From contig CM046003.1 in assembly GCA_025175895.1 (NCBI GenBank), positions 49,346,335-49,410,334 on the forward strand: a stretch of DNA of 64,000 nucleotides. The letters are read 5' to 3'. Shown piece after piece: positions 1 to 9,455 of this stretch. The notes under the pieces are model-generated. The model saw only the letters and a list, made by a program, of their open reading frames with translations, was not told where the DNA came from and ran no database searches. Origin of the DNA: Wurfbainia villosa (taxonomy: Eukaryota; Streptophyta; Magnoliopsida; Zingiberales; Zingiberaceae). The translations under genes were made by a program, and so were the position numbers. Positions within the stretch are counted from its first letter, which is position 1. Each line of letters opens with the position of its first letter.

Positions 1-945
1 TTGGTTGCAGGCATAAGATCCGACTATTATGGCCATATGTGTGTATGTGATTGTATGTGTGTAAATATTTATTTTGTTGAATCCTCGGGGTTGACGAGGC
101 TAGTATTTAGTTTTTGTAAATTAAATACGACATTGTTTAGCCACTCTTTATTTTATTTTACTTTCGATCTAGATTTCATGTACACTCCCTCGTGGTGTAT
201 AGGATCGATGGATGTAAATTAAAATAGGTTTTAGTCTCGGCTCGGATCTCCGGATGGCTCGTACATGGCATAGGAGGAGCGGACGAGATGACGATGCGAC
301 GAGAGTCATATTGAAGACAAAAGCCATAATAGTTGGAAAATAATTTATTTTTCATATTTATTGCTTTTTGTTTGATATGCATGTCGTAGGCTAGGAAAAT
401 TCCTCAATTTCAAATTACTAAGTGGGAGAAAGAATTTTTTAAAAATTTCCACGACCTCCATTACGATTTGACAAGTGATGCAAACAAACTTGTGCATCGG
501 CTCTAAGTGCCTTCCTCCATATCGGATGGGTTTTTTTGCGGATCACAAGGTCGAATATGGTTATAGGAAATTATTAAGGAGCGTGTGTACTTGCCCATCG
601 TAAGGCACATAACCCGAGATAATTACCTTGGTACCGAGTAATGGTGAACACTTAGATACAAATATAAGTATCCTCTTCATCGGAGTCACTGCTTTTATTT
701 GTAGGGCCAAAGAGGAACCAACTATTATTTTACTTGTCAAAAAGTTAGGTTGATAAGATAGTAAAATTAATGGGTAAAACCTCCTCTTACAAATGTAGAA
801 TTCGTATACGTCCACACTATCGTGGCATACGATATTCTCGGTGTTTTGAGGTGTTGGTTGATTTTAAAATTTTATTGTTTGAGGAATCAATAATTTTTTG
901 AAATCTAATGTTTTGATTTATGTGATTCTTAGGTTTTCTTTCAAA
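1..945. other. Unassigned AT-rich sequence, possibly 5' leader of Copia A
   Basis: No convincing gene is visible. Short open frames here have no recognisable domain. The stretch leads directly into the Copia gag start at 946, so it may be that element's untranslated leader. I found no LTR end or tRNA-Met primer site in it, so the element's 5' end must lie outside the window or be lost. This assignment is inference from position only. Confidence 0.35.
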
Positions 946-1947
946 ATGACTTTCAACCCACTTGCTGTGATACTGAAAGAGAACAAACTTACTGGACCTA
1001 ACTATGTTGATTGGAAGAGGAATCTAGACATTGTCTTGACTGCAGAGGAATACAAATATATACTCCTCGAAGAGTGCCCTCTCAAGCCTGCAGATAATTC
1101 TGGGGAAAAGGAGAGAGAGAGCTATAAGAAATGGATCAAGGCCGATGAGATGGTGCGGTGTTACATTTTGGCATCTATGTCAAATGTACTGCAACATTAG
1201 CATCAAGCCATGTTCACTGCTTATGATATGATGCTCAATCTCAAGGAACTTTTCGGACACCTGAATCGGGCTGTGAGGCAAGAGGCCATGAGAAACTTGA
1301 TGACGACCACCATGATCGAGGGAACACCCATGAGGGATCATGTTCTCAAGATAATGGCTCATTTGAATGAGCTGGAGGTCCTAGGAGCTGAGATCGATGG
1401 GGAAACCCAGGTTGATATCACACTCCAGTCTCTACCTAGGAGTTTTAAGTAGTTTCGCCTGAACTACAACATGAACAAGAGCTTGTATTCGTTGGCGGAA
1501 CTTCTGACAGAACTCCAGGCGACAGAGGGACTATTTCGTCAGAGTGCTCAGGCGCATGCTATGGTGACCCAGAAGGTTTCTACTTCTAAGTCGAAAGGCA
1601 AGAAGAAGAAGAAACAAACCGGGGCGAAGGCGATGGGAGGTACTCAGGGAGGAGTGAAGAAGCCGAAAGGCAAGTGCTTCACTTGTAAGCAGACTGGACA
1701 CTGGAAGAAGGACTGCCCCAACCGCAAGAACAAAGGTATATCTTTTGGTCTAGTCGTTGAAACATGTTTAGCGGTGTTATCTACCGGCACCTGGTGTGTA
1801 GATACGGGAGCCACTGATCATGTCTGCAATACTTTGCAGGGGTTCCAGGAAACTAGACGATTGACTGAGGGGGAGATTACCGTGTACTTGGGCGATGCCA
1901 CGAAGGTGGCGGCTGTTACAGTGGGAGATGTTCATTTATCTTTAGAC
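946..1947 (+). pseudogene. Copia gag-protease remnant (Copia A), broken
   Basis: This encodes the capsid precursor and the first part of the aspartic protease of a Ty1/Copia retrotransposon. The chosen start is the ATG at 946, giving MTFNPLAVILKENKLTG, a typical UBN2-type gag opening. A Lys/Gly-rich linker follows at about 1590-1665. A CCHC zinc knuckle, CFTCKQTGHWKKDC, lies at 1675-1716 (RNA binding). The protease active-site region WCVDTGATDH is at 1792-1821. Two in-frame TAG stops (1198-1200 and 1450-1452) interrupt one continuous frame. Homology ends at about 1947, where a SIRE-like LTR fragment begins, so the rest of PR, INT, RT and RH is missing. It is a dead element. Confidence 0.88.
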
Positions 1948-2539
1948 TGATGCCTAGATCAGTCGACTGATAAGCTGATCAGTCGACTGATGAAGGAGCC
2001 GTTGGATGTGACACCCACGATTCAGTCAGGTCAAAAGCCATTGGAACGACCAGCAGTCGACTGATGCATGGATCAGTCGACTGTTGTCTGCCCAACGGGA
2101 AGAAACCCTTCTTCTGTATAAAAAGAAGGGTTGGGGGATGTTGGGAGGTTAATGCTTCACTCATAATCTTACTCCGAAGTGCCCAAAACATTTCCACTCC
2201 TCTTCCTTGTGTTTATTTCTATTTTATTATAAGAGGGAGTGAATTCTTGTAAAAAGGTTACCTCCACCTAGCTTGGGATAAAGGAGAGACTAGTGGATTG
2301 TTGAGGGAGTGTTTCGCCATACGAATCGTCCGTGGACTAGCGACAAGGGCCGTGAACCACGTTACATCTCGGCGTTAGCGTTTGCATTCTTTACTTCTGG
2401 CTTTGTCTTAATTGTTTTTGTTTAGCTTCTATTTCCGCTGCGCTAATCACTTTGTAGATGATTAAGAATGATCAAATTCCATCTACGACAACGAGGGCTA
2501 TTCAACCCCCCCTTCTAGCCGGGCCACGATCCTCCAACA
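1948..2539 (+). repeat. 5' LTR of SIRE-like element, 5' end missing
   Basis: It ends ...CCTCCAACA immediately before a tRNA-Met primer site, which fixes its 3' boundary. It contains a TATA box (2117-2125), a CACTCC-rich stretch and the pyrimidine-rich ATTCAACCCCCC segment usual near the end of SIRE-type LTRs. Four copies of a palindromic CAGTCGACTG core occur in its first 140 bp. The canonical TG start is absent; the left edge abuts the Copia A protease. Confidence 0.75.
2117..2125 (+). promoter_or_regulatory. LTR TATA box (SIRE-like)
   Basis: TATAAAAAG lies inside the LTR, about 420 bp before its 3' end, a reasonable place for the U3 promoter of a Copia LTR. No expression evidence can be read from the sequence. 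Confidence 0.5.
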
Positions 2540-2541
2540 AG

Positions 2542-2554
2542 TGGTATCATAGCC
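2542..2554 (+). other. Primer binding site, initiator tRNA-Met type
   Basis: TGGTATCATAGCC lies two bases after the LTR end and differs by one base from the common plant primer site TGGTATCAGAGCC, which is complementary to the 3' end of initiator tRNA-Met. Confidence 0.8.
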
Positions 2555-2600
2555 AAGGTTTCTTGTCACCGGACTCACCACCGCAACAAGCACAACAAAG

Positions 2601-4247
2601 ATGGTCGGCTTGAACATTCATCCGCCTAAATTCGAAGGGGACTTCACTTGGTGGAAAAAGTGAATGGAGGTATTTTTCGAGACTGATTTTGAAATTATGC
2701 TTATCATGGAAAACAGTTTCGAGATACCTAGGGATGAGGAAGGGAGGCTAATAGAAAAATCGAGGTGGACTAAAAAGCAAAGAGAGGAGCACTTGGCAAA
2801 TTCAAAAGCAAAACACCATCTCTACAACGTGCTCCCTCAACAAGAGATCAACCGAATAGGAGAATGCGCAAGCGCCAAGGAGATGTGGGAAAAATTGGTA
2901 GAGCTTCATGAAGGCACCTTCGAAGCCAAGTTAGCAAGAAGGGACCTTCTCCGATCTCAACTTAACAATATAAAACTACATAAAGGAGAAAAGGTACTTT
3001 CTTTGCATTCAAGATTTAAAGAAATTATTAACGGTTTGTCAAGTGTAGGTGAGAAGCTCTCCAACTGGAACATGACCATGAAGGCAATATATGCTTTTGC
3101 CCGGTCATCCAAATGGAGTTCCATGGTGGACTCATTCTACATCTCAAAGAATCTAGAAATAAGTACTCTAGAAGAATTTTTCTCTGCCATGGAATTGCAT
3201 GAAACTAGGCTTGAAGGCATAGTTGAAGAATCAAGTACAAAATCAAGGGGAGTAGCACTAATGGCCGACAAAGGAAAGAAGAAGCAGGAAACTCTGCCCT
3301 CCTCATTGGATGAAGAATCATCCTCTTCAATGGATAGCAACGAGGAGGTCTACATGGTAAGAAAGGTGAGACGTACTCTTAAGAGTTTTAAATTTAACAA
3401 GTCTCATGATAGGAGAAGGCCAAGAAGAAAGGTTATTTGCTACAATTGTCAAAGAGAGGGGCACATGAGGGATGAGTGTCCCTTGTTGAACAAAGCAAAA
3501 GAAGATAAGAAGAAAGACAAGAAGAAAGGGAAGAAGAAAGAAGAAAAGAAATCAAAAGAAAAGGAGAAGTCAAAGCCCCAGAACCTAAAGGCCACATGGG
3601 ATGATCCATCGTCATCGGAGGAAGAAGAAGCATTCACAAGCCTTGCACTTATGGCGATAGAAGACTTAGCCTCCACCTCCTTCGAAAGATAAGAAGCAAT
3701 CACAAGTGAGGAGGAGAGCTCAAATGTAGGGGGAGCATCATCATTGGAATCGAAAGAAGAAGATATGGTAAGTATGGTAAGAAATCTCCCTACTCATGAA
3801 ATTGTTTCCATGATTTCAAGTCTTACTAGAGATTTATTTAGAATTAAAAAGAAAAACAAATGCATGCAAAATGAAATTAAGGATCTAGAAGAAAAACTCA
3901 AAAATGCATGCTCACATGATGATTGTATTTCTTCTAGTGTTAATGATGCATGCTTAGAAGAAAATAGGGTTTTAAGGGAAAAGGTAGATTCTCTAACTAA
4001 GGCCCTAGAGAAATTCACAATTGGCTCCAACACCCTAAATATGATCATTGGGAGCCAAAGGGCTAGTTTCAACAAGAAAGGCCTAGGTTACAAAGAATCC
4101 AAAAATGAGAAAGCCTATCATTGTTTAATAGCTAGGGGACAAACAAAAACTACAATGGTAGCTAGGAAATGAATCCCAAAGGAGTACTTGGTGAACTCCA
4201 TTGGAAAGAATTTATATTGGGTTCCCAAGTCAATCCTTAAGGGTTAG
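2601..4247 (+). pseudogene. SIRE-like gag polyprotein with in-frame stops
   Basis: This is the capsid/nucleocapsid precursor of a SIRE-type Copia element. The original start is probably the ATG at 2601 (MVGLNIHPPKFEGDFTWWKK), followed by a TGA at 2661-2663 that looks like a mutated Trp codon. A UBN2-type gag domain spans roughly 2700-3240. A CCHC knuckle, CYNCQREGHMRDEC, is at 3439-3480, followed by a very Lys-rich tract (3490-3580). A TAA at 3690-3692 and a TGA at 4170-4172 break the same frame. The coiled-coil-like 3744-4020 segment and the GSQRASFNKKGLGY region are typical of the SIRE gag tail. The frame ends near WVPKSILKG at 4247; no protease follows. Confidence 0.85.
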
Positions 4248-5325
4248 AGAAACCTAGGATAGTCAACCATAAGTGGATTTATTTCATATCATATTATGTG
4301 GTTGACTTATTATGAGCATGGTGATTTGGGTAATTATGTTTGAATCATAATTTATGATCATAATGTGCATTTAGTGATAATACTTGATTTATGATCATGA
4401 TATGCAATTATGATAATGTTTGTGTTATGATCATGATTTGGGATTTTTGGATGATACTTAACCTAGATAAAATTGCATGAAATGTATGGTTAAGTATAAA
4501 TACCTTTAGGTACATATCACACTCACCATAAGGCTAACTTGATTGAAAACATAGCAATGGGTGAGATGTTAGGATGATACAATTGATTCACTAATGCTTA
4601 TAGCATTTAGATGGGTCATTTAGAGTATCATGGTAGAGCAATCATAGACCAATTATCGAGAAAGAAAATGTTTAATCAATGGACATATTGCCCATAGATC
4701 ATAGTTGGATATTTTAAATGATTTAAAACCATTTCATGTTTTGAAAACTAAGGGTTCATGCTTTGAAAAGTTTCTAAGGCAAAACTAGCTTTCAAGTTGA
4801 TACAAAATCGAGACATTTTATAACTTTTGAGTTTTTGCTTAATTTTAGAAAATAAAATGAATTTTCTTGAAAAATCATTTTTCATTGATAAAGGGACTCA
4901 TAAGAAATATGTTCCCCAAATTTCATGATTTTTAGAATTTTTTGAAAGTTTTAGTGCATTTCTAAAATCGGGTTCAGAAATCAAAAAATACTGAAATTTA
5001 GGTGCCAGTCGACTGTTTATCTGAACCAGTCGATTGATGGAACTATATGCATAGCCTGTTTTTGGTGTTTTCAGCATGTTTTGGTATTTTTCTTCCATTA
5101 TACTTTGATACCTCGTTATATAACACGTGTGTATTATTTTTGATAGTGTCAAAGGGGGAGAAATATTGGGTTTAAGTTAATCATGCTAGGGGGAGAATTA
5201 GCATGTGTTAAGGGGGAGTTGCATGTATTAAGGGGGAGTGTTTGATACTCATATTTGTTTTACATGCTTTCCTTCTTTATGTATTTGGTTAATGTTTTAC
5301 CTAACTTAAACGGATTGTCATATAT
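4248..5325 (+). other. Non-coding 3' region of the gag-only SIRE-like element
   Basis: AT-rich sequence with no supported open frame. It carries a series of GGGGGAG tracts (around 5154, 5191, 5210 and 5232) that resemble the terminal polypurine tract. Two CAGTCGACTG-like motifs lie near 5006 and 5028. It corresponds in position to the region between pol and the 3' LTR of SIRE elements. Confidence 0.55.
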
Positions 5326-5340
5326 CAAAAAGGGGGAGAT
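5326..5340 (+). other. Polypurine tract
   Basis: CAAAAAGGGGGAGAT directly precedes the degenerate LTR start TATTAGGGC (canonical TGTTAGGGC). This is the plus-strand primer position for a SIRE-type element. Confidence 0.75.
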
Positions 5341-5866
5341 TATTAGGGCAATCAACCCATGTATGATGTGGTTTTGATGTGTGTGGCAAAGGTTAAGTTA
5401 GGTTGTTATGTTAATTTGATATGTGTATTTAAGTTGTGCAGGACTTAGTAAATCACACATGAATTAGCTTGATGAAAGCATTGGTGAATTCACCATCTCA
5501 TGGCTCGGGTCCTTGAGTCGGTGAAGGATGACATTGCGGAAGTCATGTGCTTGGTACATCCGAGGGACTGCAAGATGAGGAGCATTGGAGTGAAACCAAA
5601 GGAAGCAGACTTCAGGGTGAGACATGAAGGATGACATTGCGGAAGTTGTGCGCTTGTTGCATCCGAGGGACGTGGCCGGACGAAGAGAGCTTCGAGGCGA
5701 GGGACTTCATGGGAGATGAGAGTGAGCAATTGTAACTCGGGACGGGTAGCTCATAGGTGAACTTAGCCGAATGGCTAAGTCAAGTGTCGGACGCTCAAAC
5801 TTGTGTTTGAGGTTTTACTCGACGTTTGGATAAGTCAGATGCTTAAACATGAGTTTGAGGTTTCTA
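5341..5866 (+). repeat. 3' LTR of SIRE-like element, 3' end missing
   Basis: It starts right after the polypurine tract and shows SIRE-type U3 sequence. A phrase around GGATGACATTGCGGAAG is repeated at about 5527 and 5629. It stops at 5866, where a Gypsy LTR starting TGTAACATTCC begins, so the LTR was cut by or rearranged with that element. Confidence 0.7.
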
Positions 5867-5979
5867 TGTAACATTCCAAATTTTAGTTCCTATACTTTTA
5901 TTTATTTATTTACAAAAAAATATAGAAATAAGAATAGGAAAAAAAAGAAAAAAAAATCGAATAAATGGTTCGTTAGCCG

Positions 5980-6034
5980 AGGCTCGAACCATGAACCATT
6001 GGTTTGGGGGAATAGGCTTCCTACCACTAAGTCA
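5980..6034 (-). promoter_or_regulatory. tRNA-like A box / B box pair inside the G3 LTR
   Basis: Read on the minus strand, TGACTTAGTGGTAGG (6020-6034) fits an internal A box and GGTTCGAGCCT (5980-5990) fits a B box, separated by 29 nt, close to the spacing in tRNA genes. Acceptor and T stems do not pair well, so this is not a functional tRNA. It could be a tRNA relic, a SINE-like head or a chance match. Confidence 0.35.
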
Positions 6035-6149
6035 TAAGATTACCAATGAGTAGGGTATAACAGAATATATCTATAGGCGAAAAAAAGGGAGAAATTGGTT
6101 AATTTAGCTAAGAATTTAAAGGGGTAATTAAATTAGAGAAACCCTAGTT

Positions 6150-6158
6150 TATATATAG
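6150..6158 (+). promoter_or_regulatory. TATA-like box in G3 LTR
   Basis: TATATATAG sits just before a long pyrimidine-rich (CT) stretch, a common layout of plant LTR promoters. Confidence 0.4.
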
Positions 6159-6159
6159 T

Positions 6160-6300
6160 TTTTTTTTCTCTCTCTCTTACTCTCATTTTTTTTTCTAGCC
6201 GCCTCTCTCTCTCTCCCTCTCGTCTTTCCAGCCGCCTCTCTCTCTCTCCCTCTCGTTTTTTTCCAAGCCGCCTCTCTCTCTCTCCCTCTCATTTTTCCAA
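6160..6300. repeat. CT-rich repeat in G3 LTR
   Basis: Three near-copies of a unit built around GCCGCCTCTCTCTCTCTCCC, separated by T-rich spacers, lie immediately downstream of the TATA-like box. An open frame on the other strand (about 6149-6559) is just translated repeat and is not a gene. Confidence 0.7.
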
Positions 6301-6312
6301 CCACCGAAGCAA

Positions 6313-6462
6313 GGAAGAAGCTTGTCTTCTCTTTGGATAATTTAAAAGGGGATTTTTCAAGAGGGATCTCCTCAAGGACTTGGTAGAGGAAGAAGCTTGT
6401 CTTCTCTTTGGATAATTTAAAAGGGGATTTTTCAAGAGGGATCTCCTCAAGGACTTGGTAGA
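6313..6462. repeat. Tandem duplication, 75 bp x 2
   Basis: Two head-to-tail copies start with GGAAGAAGCTTGTCTTCTC at 6313 and 6388 and look identical by eye. They lie in the transcribed part of the G3 LTR. Confidence 0.9.
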
Positions 6463-7837
6463 GGATCACGCTAAAGCCAAGGAACATGTAGGAGGTTTTC
6501 TCTTTACGAAATCGAGCGGTATAAATTAGTGAAAAGCGTAGGAAGTAAGTATTGCTCACCTGCAGTATAAGTAGTTATCATATGTCATTGATATATTTTT
6601 TTTGTGCTTGTTATCTCCAGTTACATAGTTGAGCAGTTTATATGCATGTATATGAGCCAGTTATGCATGGTATTTTTAGTTACATGATTTTTTACCCGTT
6701 ATGTCATGTTTGATTTAGTGTCATGTTTAGATCCATGATAAGAATGTGATTTATGATCATGCATGTTGTAGATGAGTTGTAGCTTACAGTTATATGCATG
6801 ATGTAGAGTAAGATGTAAAAATATTTCCTTTATAAAGAAAATTTAAAGATGCTTCCCGTTCGAATTATGGATTAAGAGCACAACGATCTTTAGTATGCTC
6901 CCCATTTCAATTTTGGGGGTCAAGAGCATAATGATCTTTATAATGCTCCCCATTCGTGGTTTAGGAGATTAAGAGCATTTTTTTTCAGTATGTATAAAAA
7001 TATAAGTATAAAGGAAGTATTTTAATTTTGATAGGGTATGTACCGGGCATCAGTTTCACCCACGGGCCAAGGCCCTCAGTTTCAGTTACCCTAGTAGGTT
7101 CGGTGGTTGTCCACCCCGGCCTATTAGGAAAGCGCACATTGGTACTATGTCGGGCCCATATTCAGGATGATTATTAATTTGAAGTATCAGTATAAGTATA
7201 ACTAAAAGTTTTCAAAGTTAATTATTTTAGTTCAAATACACTGTTTACAATTTTTAAAATACTTAATAGCATGGTTTATACAAGAAACATGTATTCAGAA
7301 TTATGATTTCCAGTTATACTTGCATGTGTATCAATGTATCAAGGGTAAGAGAACTAGTTGCATGATTTCATACGTTGCATATTTTTGTGAGCATAGAAAG
7401 TACTTACTAAGCGTTATTGCTTACAGTTTGCATTTCCTTATACTGCAGATAAAGGTAAAGAAAAGCTTTAGTAAGGTGGCATGGCGGATGAAGTGCTAGG
7501 TGTGTGTGGCGACGGAACAGTGGAAGTAAAAGATCCTAAGTGCAGATGTCTAAACCAGATTTTTAGTTTCTAATTGTTTTCTTTTGATATTGTTGAAGTT
7601 CAACTGGATTACTTATGGTTGAGACCAAAGAATGTTAGAGTCATATTGGGTTAGTCTTAATACTTGCATGTTAGGTGAAGATCTTGAAATGGTTATTGTT
7701 TAAGTGATGTCAAGGTCCTTATGATTATTTTAGTTGTTAGCATATTGCGTTAGTACATTTCATGAATTTAAGAATAAGATAGTAAAGTAGTGACATCTCC
7801 CCTAGTAGAGAGTGGAAAGACTAGGGGGGGTGTTACA

Positions 7838-8139
7838 AGATGCTATCAAAGTGGGTTCCGCCCTTCGGTCACACACACATCGAGCATTAGTCCTGCCGCC
7901 TCCAAGTAAGCAATTATTTATCTACTTTATTTACTTTATGAGTAGTAAGGAATGCTTCTTTTAAGTTAAACATACTCACCTAGAATGTTCTCTTTGAGTT
8001 AAACATGCTTGCATATATATATATGAAGATGATAGATAGTAAGTAATAGAGCATATCTAGATATGTATGTGAAGATGATAAAAAGTAGTGATAATAGCCT
8101 TATAGTGGTTTCACTTTATCATCTTATGAAGAGCAAGAA
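7838..8139 (+). other. G3 leader between primer site and gag
   Basis: Starts with the degraded primer site and continues as non-coding AT-rich sequence up to the gag ATG at 8140. No feature beyond the primer site is recognisable. Confidence 0.55.
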
Positions 8140-9455
8140 ATGCCTCAAGGAAGACCCCGTAGAGGACAAGGAATGAATGAAGAAGTACCACCACCTGCCT
8201 AGATGCAGATTGTCACTCAGCTCCAACAGCAAGTGGCAGAGTAGCAGCAGGTCATCAATACCTTGATGACGAATCAGTGAGAAAATCCTGTTACTCAGCC
8301 AGGGACTCAGAATGTCATTCCAACTACATCTTCCGCTCCACCAGTCCCACCAACAGCTCCAGTGGGAGGGGTGAGGCAAGAGGCCTATCTGATTCAATGT
8401 CAAAAGCTGAAGCCAGAGAATTTTGTCGGTGCCAGTGAATCATGGGATGCTCAGGCATGGTTCAAGATAGTAGAGAGCATAGTGGAACTGCTAGACTGGC
8501 CTAAGAATGAGAAAGTCAAGTGTGCCTCATTCTGTCTGACCAGAGATGTCAGAATGTGGTGGGAGCGAGTAAAGGCCAAGAGGGTGGTGAACCAAATGTC
8601 ATGGATGGACTTTGAGACGGAGTTCTTCAATGAGTTCTTCCATATGCGAGTCACCAATAAGCATTATGATGAGTTCACGGAGTTCCGACAAGAGGATTTA
8701 TCAGTAGATGAAGCGGTAAAGAAGTTCAATAGGTTGGCTCATCTATGCCCGGAACTGGTCAGTACTGAGAAGTAAAGAGTTAGGTTGATGCTAAAGATGT
8801 TGAGACCGAAGATAGCTCTGAATGTTGCTGGTGGAATTAATAGACCACAGACTACTGAAGAGCTAATCAGTAGTACGCTAATCACGGAGCATTACATGAA
8901 TAGTATCAAGCACCAGAAGCTAGCCTCGATAGAAAGCAAAAGCCAGGGAAGTTCAGGAGATCATAAACCTCAGAGCGGTAATTCGAACTAAAAGCGAAAC
9001 AATAATGGCAAGAGGAAACAATGGAATAATGCAAAGGGAGGTTCAGCCAGTAAGCAGCCTATGTATCCTACATGTTCTAAGTGTGGGAGGAAGCATCCAG
9101 GAGTTTGCCGCCAGGGTATGAGCGGGTGTTGTATATGTGGTGTCGAGGGACACTTCGCCAAACAGTGCCCCACCAAGATCGATCTGCCTTCGCCACAGTC
9201 TATTCAATATGGAGGTAGACCAGCCCAACTACATCAGATGCAGGGAGCACTGGAGGGTCCTTACATAAGCCAAGGAAGATTGGAGGCCCCATCAATTACA
9301 CCTAATGCCCGGATATTCTCCCTCACCAAGGAAGAGGTAGCAAATGCTTCTACGGTGGTCACAGGTTAGATACCTATCCTTAGTCAGCATGCTACCGTAC
9401 TGTTTGATACTGGGGCAACCCATTCTTTCATGTCTATGGCATTTGCTAAGAAGAT
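8140..9455 (+). pseudogene. Chromovirus-type gag and truncated protease (G3)
   Basis: Encodes the capsid and nucleocapsid of a Gypsy element plus the beginning of its aspartic protease. The start is the ATG at 8140 (MPQGRPRRGQGMNEE). A retrotrans_gag domain with WFKIVESIVELL and MWWERV lies at about 8450-8770. Zinc-binding motifs at about 9067-9171 include CCICGVEGHFAKQC. The protease active site VLFDTGATHSF is near 9399-9431. All segments share one frame, interrupted by stops near 8200, 8242 and 8278 and at 8773-8775, 8989-8991 and 9367-9369. The protease ends after about 16 further codons where Tekay LTR1 begins. It is non-functional. Confidence 0.87.

Larger units (their letters stand above)
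1948..5866 (+). mobile_element. Gag-only SIRE-like Copia element with two half LTRs
   Basis: The order is: 3' portion of a 5' LTR (to 2539), primer site (2542-2554), gag (2601-4247), non-coding tail, polypurine tract (5326-5340) and 5' portion of a 3' LTR (5341-5866). No protease body, integrase or RT lies between gag and the tail, so pol has been deleted and the element would depend on helper proteins. The two LTR pieces come from opposite ends of the LTR and do not visibly overlap, so LTR identity cannot be used for dating. No target duplication is visible because both outer ends are cut by neighbouring elements. Confidence 0.8.
5867..7837 (+). repeat. 5' LTR of Gypsy G3
   Basis: It begins TGTAACATTCCAAA and ends GGGGTGTTACA, giving matching TGTAAC.../...GTTACA termini, about 1.97 kb. 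A TATA-like box is at 6150-6158, followed by CT-rich repeats and a duplicated 75-bp unit. A degraded tRNA-Met-type primer site (TGCTATCAAAG) follows 2-3 bases after the LTR. Confidence 0.75.
5867..9455 (+). mobile_element. Gypsy element 'G3', 5' half (LTR, gag, start of PR)
   Basis: A Ty3/Gypsy element on the + strand: 5' LTR 5867-7837, leader, gag from 8140, and the protease active site near 9408. It is truncated at about 9455, inside PR, by LTR1 of the Tekay array. RT, RH, INT and the 3' LTR are not found in this window. Gag type and protease style (LFDTGATHSF) match chromoviruses. Confidence 0.82.

Noticed and set aside
898..945. Earlier in-frame codons upstream of the Copia A gag ATG
   Set aside because: The extended start is a non-ATG/hydrophobic stretch with no gag similarity; the MTFNPLAVILKENKLTG start at 946 matches the usual gag opening.
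6149..6559. 136-codon minus-strand ORF with internal repeats
   Set aside because: It is the reverse translation of the CT-rich and 75-bp repeats in the G3 LTR.
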